This document shows, one piece after another, positions 1 through 6,492 of a DNA stretch of 6,710 nucleotides. The notes under the pieces were generated by a model, which was not told where the DNA came from, searched no databases, and saw only the letters and a program-made list of their open reading frames with translations. The translations under genes were made by a program, and so were the position numbers. Each line of letters opens with the position of its first letter. The first letter of the stretch is position 1. This DNA is from an uncultured Bacillota bacterium (GTDB lineage: Bacteria > Bacillota > Clostridia > Peptostreptococcales > Anaerovoracaceae), in the NCBI GenBank assembly GCA_902465215.1, contig CABQMM010000068.1, positions 1 through 6,710 of the forward strand, read 5' to 3'.

Positions 1-3000
1 CCGATTACACCTTTGCAGATGAATCGGCAGGATTGGAAAGCGGCGAAGGTGTTGATACCTTTACGAGACATCAGGCTCTTTCGGCAAGGCACGAACTGAT
101 TAGAGGCGAAACGACGACCTCTGTAGCGATTCGGAATGCTTCCCCGGCATCCTGTTATGATATATATCGTATAACGGCAATTCAATATACGAAAGAGGGA
201 AAGGCTTTCCTTGCGAGAGTCGGACAGCCGCTGAGTATCACGCAGCAATTCCATGAAATCGGCAGTATCGACGACTGGCAGCGGAAGGTTGAAAACTCTT
301 ACTGTGAAAACTTTAAGCTTACCGGAGACGTTGATTTCAGTGGGAAGAGACTGATTGCTTATGACGAATCCTATGCGAACAAGCTCATATTAAGACTTGT
401 TGGAACGAAGGGAAGTGCTTCGGACTACGATATAACAAGCGCTGACGATGAAGCGGAACTTCCTTATTACACAATCAAGAGTGCGGAATTGAACACTTCA
501 ATGAACTTCTTGAAAACCGATTTTGGCTGGATGTACTGCAAGTCTGTAGGACTGATTCGTGCGGTCATCGGAGAGTGTAAAAATGTTGCATTTGAAGGAA
601 TAAACATCAAGGGTAAGGATTATCATACCGGAATCATCGGTTCGGGGACAGGCTTCATACAAGGCATAATCTTTAAGGACTGCACGGTCAGCGGCTCATA
701 CCAAAGCGGCATGATCGGACTTTTCCGGGGTAGCATGAAAAACATCTCACTGCTCAACTGCCAGTTTAACGGAAGCGGCAGCACAGATCAAGGCTCTTTG
801 GCAGGATGCCTTAAAAACGGAGCAAACAATGTTGTGAGCGATATAAAGGCAGACAACTGTACGGTTATCGGAAAGAGCAATACCATAGGCGGCATATTCG
901 GATACATGACGAACGGAGATGTTGCACCGATGAAAAAAGCAGAGATGAAAATCTCAAATGTTAAGGTAACTGACTCCACAATTCAAGCCGGAAATGCTTA
1001 TTCCGGTGCAGTCATCGGATATGCGAATGTGTACGGACTTTTGGAAAACGCGGAAATAAGCAACTGCCGTATCACCGGCAAAGCGAATGCCGGTGGAATT
1101 ATAGGCTATACATTTATGAATATTCAGAAGAGCACGGTCAGTGACTGCGAAATCACGGGAACCATTGACAGCGGCGGAATCGCAGGATTCGTCAGAAGCA
1201 CTTCTTACACAGATGAAAATACAATTAAGGACAGTATCGTCAAAGGAATCGACCGTATCGGCGGAATTGCAGGACAGTCCGACCGCGATGTAAACGGCAA
1301 CACGGTGCTTCGCTGCACAATTCAGGGAAGCGGAACCGGTGTCGGCGGTGCGGTTGGACAGGGTGCGGCTAAACGAGCGAAAGTAAAAGACTGCCTGATT
1401 GTCGGTAATTCGACGGTAGGCGGAATTGTCGGACAGCACGATACAAACAGCATTGTTATTAAAATCGGCACAGGCATAAATGATTATAACGGACTGGTCG
1501 ATAATTGCAAAATATACGGCGGACAAAAGGTTGGCGGTGCCACAGGAAATCAGGCTGCAGGAGGCAGCGGAGCGATGGTTGTCAACAGCGAAATTAGAGG
1601 TTGGTCAATTGTCGGCGGCTATGCAGGTTCGCTGGGAAAAGGCAGCATACAGCACGGCTATGTAGGAAATTGCTTCATTTCAGCACTGACAAGCGAAATT
1701 GCATCTACCTATAAAATTACCGTTGGATCTTCAAGCAATCGCTATCAATTCGGAGGCATTACGGGATGGCAAGGAAATCAAGCGAATACAAACATCACAT
1801 ATTCGCTCGTCGAAGGCTGCATTGTCGGTGATTCGAAAGCAAACCGCGTCGGCGGTATAGTCGGAAGTGGGACGATTGTACAGAATTCGATCGGCCTCGT
1901 CAGCAAGAATACGGTTGTAGTCGGCAACTCCGATGTCGGCGGACTGTTTGGCGGAGCAGACAGTGGTGGAACAGAGTTCCTTGTAAAGGACAGCTACAGC
2001 AACAGCATGGTATGGGCAAACAATAACGCCGGAGGCATTATAGGCGTGCTGAATGCAGGTAGCTATACAGATTCGAACAATAAAACGCAATATTATAAGA
2101 TTCCGGGCGCGCAGACCGCATATTTCACAGGACAGATTTATTCGAGCGGGCGTGCGGCTGCCTATGCTGCCGTTGTCGACGGAAGCAGCGAAAATGATGT
2201 CCTGATTAACGGTGTAACGCTTGCACCCGGTAAGATTCAGGCCGTAACCTATGCGCCTGTTATCGCAGGAACTACGGGCGGCACAGGTCAGACCTACGGA
2301 TGGGACGGACTGACAAAGTCAAAGAAAAACCTTTACATACCGCTGTTTGGCGATACTGTGCTTACCAACGGTGTAAGCGAAACGAAAATGAGCGCGATGC
2401 TGAGTACAGGTGCATATAAGGCTTATGTTTCGGATATGCAGACTATTGTCAACAACTATAGCAAGGGCATAGCGGGCGATGCATTTATCTTCACCTATGC
2501 AGACACGAACGAATTAGCACAAAAGGTATACAGCAGCGGCCTGTTTACAGGAAGAGCCAGCAGCTCTTTTACTAACGGCAACGGATATAAAGTAGCAGGA
2601 CAGGCAGTAACACTTATGCCACTGCTGAAAGGCGAAGGCGGTGTAATTTTCGACCCGAATAATCCGCTCTCGAAGACTTTTAACTTCGACGAAGTTTCGG
2701 GAAGCGTAAGCGTAACGGGTTCACAAGGCGTAAGCGTTCCGGGAACAGCAGCATACGATGCGGAAATCGCAAAGATGCAGAAGATGTATGATGATTTCAT
2801 CAAAGGAAACGGTGCGAATACGCTGTGTCCGATTGATTTTACGACATTAACATCGGAAGAAGCAGATACAAGCTCCTATATGCAGGTATATTCCGCGGAT
2901 GTTGATAAAGTCAGCGTAGAACTTCCGGGAGATTTTTTCAAGCAAACTTTGGGCAAAGCTGTGCTGACTGTTATTAAAGACGGTGAAAGCGAGCCGCTGT

Positions 3001-4424
3001 TTACCGAGGATATGACGCAAGACAGGCGAGTTGTTACCTTTACGAGCAATTACCGCGACAAGCTGACGCTGCGCCTCGAATATGCGGATATTTATGGTGC
3101 GCCGCAGGCAGAAGAACTTACAATTGAAGAAGAAGGGCTTTCACTACGTGCAATGCTGTATGGCGGAGAAGGTTATTACCAAACAGAGGAAGGAATCTTC
3201 CGAGCCTCCGATCAGGAATGCGTACTTAGCGGCAGTTTCGTGAATATTTCCCGGGGAAAGGCTTTGGATGCGGAAGGCTCTATTTGGAATCTTTCCAATA
3301 ATGCAAGCGAAGGTGAAGCAGTAACGACCGGAAAGGTTGTCGATGACAATCCACTCTATGAATTTAAATATGACGGCAAGCAAATTCGTACATACGGAAC
3401 TTTCTCGGCAATCGGGGAAGAAAGCGACGCTGTAAACAGCGACGACATCCGTTTTTATGAGAAGAACGGAAATCTGATAGCTATCAAGAACTCCGTAAAT
3501 GCGGTAAGTGACGGCATCTTTGCTTACTACGAGGGAGAAGATTCTTATGTTGCCGTTCTGACGGAGTCCGGAAAACTTCTCTCACTGGGAAGCGTGGATA
3601 TACCGGGCAGATTGAACGACTTCAAGAATGCATCTATTGCCGGAGTTACGAGCAACTTGAGCAGCGGAGGGACACTTTTAATCGCAACTTACCTTGATGG
3701 CTCGATTTTGGGGTACGACATAAAAACCGGGGAGCTGATTTTCCGGACGGAGGCATTAACGACACCTTCGCTCGGAGAGTATTTACAGAATGCCTTCAGT
3801 CAGCTTTTCAACTTTAGAAGCAAATCGCTTTCAACGGCAAGCAGACAAACGGAAGAACTTATCGCCCTGATGGAAGACAGCGACATGAGCTTAGAAGAAG
3901 TCCTGCAGCTTTCTTCGCAGGAGATCTTAGAAGATAAAGGCTCGGTCAGTGAAGGTTCAGACAGTGAAAACGGCGAAGGAAACACCGATGCAAACGATGA
4001 AAATAACGCACCGGGAGAAGAAAACGACAGAAGTGGCGGCGGAAACTTGCCGGAGAGCGCAGAAAATAGTCCGCTTCCAAGCCAAGCGGCTGAAACGAAG
4101 CCAATTACAGCAGCTTCGGGCGGTATGCAGCCGGTATATTCACAGACATCGCAAGGCAGAAATCAATACATTTCGGTATATGACGGTGAAAAAGACAGCT
4201 TCGACATCTATTCGACGTCAGCGCTCTTAACCGAGCCGGAAAAGACGGTTGCCGAAACCGAAAAAATTATTGATAAGAGCAGTTTGCGTGCAATGTATAA
4301 GAAGCTGGCAGATCATTCGGAAGATACGAACAGAAGAGGTATTGCCCTTTATGTCGTCATCATTTGTATGATAGCCATCGGCATGACTGCGATTTTAGCG
4401 GGCAGAAGAAAAGAACATAAATAA
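1..4424 (+). CDS. Giant GLUG-repeat surface protein with C-terminal membrane anchor (5' end missing)
   Basis: The reading frame is open from base 3 to the TAA at 4422-4424, giving about 1,473 visible residues. It continues past the left edge, so the TTG at 33 is not a credible start and the signal peptide is not seen. Domains in order: a beta-rich lead-in ending in LTGDVDFSG (near 318-345), as often precedes GLUG regions; about 16 GLUG-type repeats (630-2065); a mixed, partly helical region (about 2100-2820); an Ig-like beta segment (about 2880-3140); a probable beta-propeller (about 3144-3757); an acidic Ser/Glu/Asn/Gly-rich stalk (about 3870-4170); and a transmembrane helix (4338-4403) followed by the basic tail RRKEHK. 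This architecture indicates an extracellular protein held in the membrane, perhaps an adhesin or binding protein. No catalytic motif was recognised, and no HExxH metalloprotease signature was seen although some GLUG proteins are proteases. It is probably the upstream member of the operon. Confidence 0.9.
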   Translation, partial: DYTFADESAGLESGEGVDTFTRHQALSARHELIRGETTTSVAIRNASPASCYDIYRITAIQYTKEGKAFLARVGQPLSITQQFHEIGSIDDWQRKVENSYCENFKLTGDVDFSGKRLIAYDESYANKLILRLVGTKGSASDYDITSADDEAELPYYTIKSAELNTSMNFLKTDFGWMYCKSVGLIRAVIGECKNVAFEGINIKGKDYHTGIIGSGTGFIQGIIFKDCTVSGSYQSGMIGLFRGSMKNISLLNCQFNGSGSTDQGSLAGCLKNGANNVVSDIKADNCTVIGKSNTIGGIFGYMTNGDVAPMKKAEMKISNVKVTDSTIQAGNAYSGAVIGYANVYGLLENAEISNCRITGKANAGGIIGYTFMNIQKSTVSDCEITGTIDSGGIAGFVRSTSYTDENTIKDSIVKGIDRIGGIAGQSDRDVNGNTVLRCTIQGSGTGVGGAVGQGAAKRAKVKDCLIVGNSTVGGIVGQHDTNSIVIKIGTGINDYNGLVDNCKIYGGQKVGGATGNQAAGGSGAMVVNSEIRGWSIVGGYAGSLGKGSIQHGYVGNCFISALTSEIASTYKITVGSSSNRYQFGGITGWQGNQANTNITYSLVEGCIVGDSKANRVGGIVGSGTIVQNSIGLVSKNTVVVGNSDVGGLFGGADSGGTEFLVKDSYSNSMVWANNNAGGIIGVLNAGSYTDSNNKTQYYKIPGAQTAYFTGQIYSSGRAAAYAAVVDGSSENDVLINGVTLAPGKIQAVTYAPVIAGTTGGTGQTYGWDGLTKSKKNLYIPLFGDTVLTNGVSETKMSAMLSTGAYKAYVSDMQTIVNNYSKGIAGDAFIFTYADTNELAQKVYSSGLFTGRASSSFTNGNGYKVAGQAVTLMPLLKGEGGVIFDPNNPLSKTFNFDEVSGSVSVTGSQGVSVPGTAAYDAEIAKMQKMYDDFIKGNGANTLCPIDFTTLTSEEADTSSYMQVYSADVDKVSVELPGDFFKQTLGKAVLTVIKDGESEPLFTEDMTQDRRVVTFTSNYRDKLTLRLEYADIYGAPQAEELTIEEEGLSLRAMLYGGEGYYQTEEGIFRASDQECVLSGSFVNISRGKALDAEGSIWNLSNNASEGEAVTTGKVVDDNPLYEFKYDGKQIRTYGTFSAIGEESDAVNSDDIRFYEKNGNLIAIKNSVNAVSDGIFAYYEGEDSYVAVLTESGKLLSLGSVDIPGRLNDFKNASIAGVTSNLSSGGTLLIATYLDGSILGYDIKTGELIFRTEALTTPSLGEYLQNAFSQLFNFRSKSLSTASRQTEELIALMEDSDMSLEEVLQLSSQEILEDKGSVSEGSDSENGEGNTDANDENNAPGEENDRSGGGNLPESAENSPLPSQAAETKPITAASGGMQPVYSQTSQGRNQYISVYDGEKDSFDIYSTSALLTEPEKTVAETEKIIDKSSLRAMYKKLADHSEDTNRRGIALYVVIICMIAIGMTAILAGRRKEHK
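630..2065 (+). repeat. About 16 GLUG-type beta-helix repeats within the surface protein
   Basis: The translated sequence repeats a GG-[IAVYL]-x-G core preceded by a [ND]-C-x-[IV]-x-G strand. Examples are IGGIFGYM, AGGIIGYT, SGGIAGFV, IGGIAGQS, VGGIVGQH, FGGITGWQ and VGGLFGGA. I count about 16 cores, including weaker ones such as TGIIGSG, SGMIGLF and QGSLAGC. GLUG repeats are known from bacterial surface proteins and IgA-protease-like proteins and are thought to form a solenoid of beta strands. At DNA level the repeats are degenerate, sharing only short stretches such as GGCGGAATTG, so they look ancient rather than recently expanded. Confidence 0.85.
3144..3757 (+). other. Probable beta-propeller domain of the surface protein
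   Basis: At least five blade-like units alternate short hydrophobic strands with a turn of the type E/D-x-G: YYQTEEGIFRAS, ALDAEGSIWNL, FYEKNGNLIAI, YVAVLTESGKLLSL, and the clearest, TLLIATYLDGSILGYDIKTG. The last resembles a PQQ-like or WD40-like blade, with a DxxTGE-type turn. The blade count and family are inferred from pattern only, so other all-beta folds remain possible. Confidence 0.5.
3939..4070 (+). other. Acidic low-complexity stalk of the surface protein
   Basis: The encoded segment is dominated by Ser, Glu, Asp, Asn and Gly, with no hydrophobic core, starting at GSVSEGSDSENGEG and running to about LPESAENS. It lies between the folded extracellular domains and the membrane helix and probably serves as a flexible spacer across the cell wall. 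The LPESA within it is not a sortase signal: it lacks the TG and is about 95 residues from the membrane helix. Confidence 0.7.
4338..4403 (+). other. C-terminal transmembrane anchor of the surface protein
   Basis: About 22 hydrophobic residues, GIALYVVIICMIAIGMTAIL followed by AG, precede the tail RRKEHK and the stop. The positively charged tail places the C terminus in the cytoplasm and the rest of the protein outside. The arrangement matches the membrane part of a sortase sorting signal, but no LPxTG-like pentapeptide is present just before it. Confidence 0.85.
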
Positions 4425-4431
4425 TAATTAC

Positions 4432-4438
4432 AGGAGGT
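4432..4438 (+). promoter_or_regulatory. Strong ribosome binding site of the kinase gene
   Basis: The sequence AGGAGGT lies 5 bases before the ATG at 4444. It is the best Shine-Dalgarno match in the window and supports that start. It sits in the 19-base gap after the surface protein gene, with no promoter or terminator visible between the two genes. Confidence 0.85.
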
Positions 4439-4443
4439 AGAAG

Positions 4444-5661
4444 ATGAAGTATGTCTTAAAATTCGGAGGCGCAACGATAAAAAGCAATCTGGATATCGTA
4501 AGAATTGCGAATTTTATACGAGTTGAAATCGACAAGGCAGGAGAAGAAGTACAATTGGTTGTAGTCGTAGGTGCCAGACATGGTATGACAGCGGAGCTTT
4601 TAGACGAAGCAAGCACCATTTGTGAAAACCCTCCGGAAAGAGAGCTTGATGCTCTGCTTGCAACCGGTGAGCAGGTTGTGGCAGCGAAGCTCGCCATGGC
4701 ACTGACGCAAGAAGGACTTCCTGCAATTTCGATGACAGGAATGCAGGCAGGAATTTCAACGACAGCAAACCACCGAGAAGCGCGGGTAAGAAAAATCAAT
4801 ACCTCCAGAATTGAAAAAGAAGTCGAGAAAGGACAAATCGTCGTGGTAACAGGCTTTCAGGGAAGCACACAGGATGGAGATATTACGACATTCGACGAAA
4901 GCTACGGCGGTTCGGATTTAACCGCCATACTGATCGCAGCGGCGCTCGGCTGGGACTGCATCCTTTATAAAGACATTGACGGAATTTACACCGTTAATCC
5001 ATCCATCTTTCCGAGAGCAAGGAAGCAGACATTGTTAGACTACAGAGAGGCGGCGCTGCTGGGCAGCAGCTCCGCCGATATAGTTGAAGCTTATGCAGTT
5101 GAGATTGCGAACACATTCCAGAGAAAAATCTATATAACCAGTATCGGCAAAGATTACGAGACGGGGACTGTTGTTACGAGTAAAGATGTAACGCAGGACG
5201 ATGCGGCTGTTACAATCATCACATACAAGAACCATTGCTGCACTGCAACCATATATGACTGTTCAAATGACCTCAGCCAAAATTTGGATATTCTCTTTGA
5301 AAAAGCACGGGAAAAAGAAATTACTTTAGATGTTGCTATTCGCGAGGAATTCGGAGAAAGCTGGAGTGCCACGGTCAGCTATGATGAGCAGGATACCGAG
5401 CACATGCAGCAGCTTATGGAAGAAGTTACAGAAGGCACATCCATGAAATTTGAAATCAGAAAGAACCTTTCGGTTCTGACCCTTTGCGGGTTAGGGATGG
5501 AAGTGCAGAGCGGCGTTGTGGCAAAGGCAGTAGAGGCTCTGGTAAGCGAGAATATAAAGTGCTTTAATATTACCACATCCGATATCGCTATATCATTTGT
5601 AATCAATCGCTATGATCTGAATCGTGCGATTTTGTCACTGAGTAAGAAATTTAAAATCTGA
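4444..5661 (+). CDS. Divergent aspartokinase-family protein with C-terminal ACT domains
   Basis: This 405-residue protein has the usual length of a monofunctional aspartate kinase, the enzyme that phosphorylates aspartate in lysine, threonine and methionine synthesis. The amino-acid-kinase domain (about 1-245) keeps KFGG (6-9), TGEQ (74-77), AISMTGMQAGI (94-104), GFQG (137-140), GGSD (155-158) and DIDGIYT (177-183). Two ACT domains follow (about 255-335 and 342-405); the second contains GLGM and ITTSDI. Several hallmark residues differ. KFGGTS reads KFGGAT; VSAM reads VGAR (42-45); the Arg before GGSD is Tyr154, with a two-residue insertion (FDESY); YTD before VDG reads YKD; and the GAKVLHPR segment reads SADIVEAY (210-217), losing the Lys. 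By E. coli LysC numbering these match S39, R198 and K257. Family membership is certain, but aspartate kinase activity is doubtful. A different substrate or a sensor role is possible. Confidence 0.85.
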   Translation: MKYVLKFGGATIKSNLDIVRIANFIRVEIDKAGEEVQLVVVVGARHGMTAELLDEASTICENPPERELDALLATGEQVVAAKLAMALTQEGLPAISMTGMQAGISTTANHREARVRKINTSRIEKEVEKGQIVVVTGFQGSTQDGDITTFDESYGGSDLTAILIAAALGWDCILYKDIDGIYTVNPSIFPRARKQTLLDYREAALLGSSSADIVEAYAVEIANTFQRKIYITSIGKDYETGTVVTSKDVTQDDAAVTIITYKNHCCTATIYDCSNDLSQNLDILFEKAREKEITLDVAIREEFGESWSATVSYDEQDTEHMQQLMEEVTEGTSMKFEIRKNLSVLTLCGLGMEVQSGVVAKAVEALVSENIKCFNITTSDIAISFVINRYDLNRAILSLSKKFKI

Positions 5662-5675
5662 CAAGATGAAGGATG

Positions 5676-5682
5676 AAAGGAG
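5676..5682 (+). promoter_or_regulatory. Ribosome binding site that fixes the start of the ACT protein
   Basis: AAAGGAG lies 5 bases before the ATG at 5688. The in-frame ATG at 5673 would add five residues but overlaps this region and has no good Shine-Dalgarno sequence upstream. The start at 5688 is therefore preferred. Confidence 0.8.
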
Positions 5683-5687
5683 CGAAT

Positions 5688-6179
5688 ATGGAACAGATAT
5701 TGAATATTAAAGACAAGGTACTTTCCAGCGTTAATATGTCACCGGAAATCATGATTGTCAGTTTCCGCGGAGAAGGGAATGGACAGTACATAATCAGCAG
5801 CATTTTAGACTGGCTTCGAGAGGAAGAAATAACCATTGACATGGTTATGCAGGAAAGTTACGAGGACGAAAAATGGAGTTTTTCCTTTAGCTGTGGAAGC
5901 GAAGATAAGGAAAAAATCGAAAAGGGGAGGATGATTGTAGAGGCACAAAAAAGCGAAACCGTGAAGGTGTATGTACAGGAAGGGCTTTCGGATGTCAGTG
6001 CCTACGGCGTGGGAATGGCCACCGCGTCCGGAGTTGTTGACCGAATATTGAAGGCACTGAAGAGGGAAAGCATTAAGATCTATCATGTTACAACATCCGA
6101 AATATCCACGACCGTTACGGTAGATATTGAGAATGCAATCAGAGCTGTAATTGCAATCAGCACAGAGTTTGATGTCTGA
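5688..6179 (+). CDS. Stand-alone double-ACT-domain protein, kinase regulatory partner
   Basis: The 163-residue product has no catalytic domain. It shows two ACT modules (about 20-90 and 100-163) in the arrangement found at the C terminus of aspartokinases. The second module carries YGVGM (106-110), SGVV (114-117) and VTTSEI (134-139). Over the last 64 residues it aligns without gaps to the last 64 residues of the preceding kinase, with 22 identities by hand count. ACT domains bind amino acids and form side-by-side dimers. A cytoplasmic role as a regulatory subunit or co-sensor of the kinase is likely, comparable in concept to the separate beta subunit of Bacillus aspartokinase II, which arises there by internal translation rather than from its own gene. 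The gene starts 26 bases after the kinase stop. The ligand is unknown, and the usual IIQN-type effector segment is altered to VMQE (53-56). Confidence 0.8.
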   Translation: MEQILNIKDKVLSSVNMSPEIMIVSFRGEGNGQYIISSILDWLREEEITIDMVMQESYEDEKWSFSFSCGSEDKEKIEKGRMIVEAQKSETVKVYVQEGLSDVSAYGVGMATASGVVDRILKALKRESIKIYHVTTSEISTTVTVDIENAIRAVIAISTEFDV

Positions 6180-6199
6180 GAAAAGGAAAGGAAACACAC

Positions 6200-6472
6200 A
6201 TGGGAAGAGGCAAGCTGACAGATGAAGAGCGAATCATAATAAGCCGAAGTAATTGGGTTCAGACAGTAAATGGAGACCGCATTACATGGAAAGAAGAGTT
6301 TAAGAGGCATTTTATTGAAGAATATAAAGCCGGCAAGAGCCCGACTCAAATTTTTGAAGCGGCAGGTTTCAGCGTGGAATTGCTGGGAAGCAAACGGATT
6401 GAAAGAGCTTCTGCAAACTGGCGGGAAGTGTATAAAGTACCGACCAGAAAACGAATGAACACAAAAGAGTAA
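6200..6472 (+). CDS. Small helix-turn-helix protein
   Basis: The product has 90 residues. An AAGGAAAGGAA stretch (6183-6193) 6-10 bases upstream supports the ATG. The core runs from about 28 to 76: ITWKEEFKRHFIEEYKAGKS, then PTQIFEAAGF, then LLGSKRIERASANWRE. This resembles the HTH of IS3-type OrfA proteins and of small Firmicutes HTH-domain proteins: a first helix with EFK, a GKSPTQIFEAAG turn-helix, and a basic Arg-rich third helix. The ends are basic (MGRGK and RKRMNTKE). A DNA-binding role is inferred; it might regulate this operon. No transposase or inverted repeats accompany it, so it is not treated as part of an insertion sequence. The 20-base spacing on both sides places it in the operon. 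Confidence 0.7.
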   Translation: MGRGKLTDEERIIISRSNWVQTVNGDRITWKEEFKRHFIEEYKAGKSPTQIFEAAGFSVELLGSKRIERASANWREVYKVPTRKRMNTKE

Positions 6473-6492
6473 AAGGATGAAAGGAAATAAGT

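Noticed and set aside
33..35. TTG as the start of the large surface protein
   Set aside because: The same frame is open back to base 3 with protein-like sequence (DYTFADESAG) and there is no ribosome binding site, so the gene begins outside the window.
988..1006. Inverted repeat CCGGAA-7-TTCCGG, with a similar one at 1074-1094 (ACCGGC-9-GCCGGT)
   Set aside because: Both lie inside the coding repeats, have short stems and no T-run, and result from repeated Gly/Ala codons. They are not terminators or operators.
954..1526. A 190-codon open frame on the minus strand
   Set aside because: It lies opposite the GLUG repeats, whose repeated codon pattern keeps the reverse frame open. It has no ribosome binding site and no recognisable domain.
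4047..4061. LPESA as a sortase LPxTG motif
   Set aside because: It lacks the TG and is about 95 residues before the membrane helix, far from the position of a real sorting signal.
3949..4230. A 93-codon plus-strand frame inside the surface protein gene
   Set aside because: It is a Lys/Arg/Thr-rich out-of-frame reading of the acidic stalk, with no plausible domain.
5673..5675. Upstream ATG for the ACT protein
   Set aside because: The AAAGGAG site at 5676-5682 is placed correctly only for the ATG at 5688.
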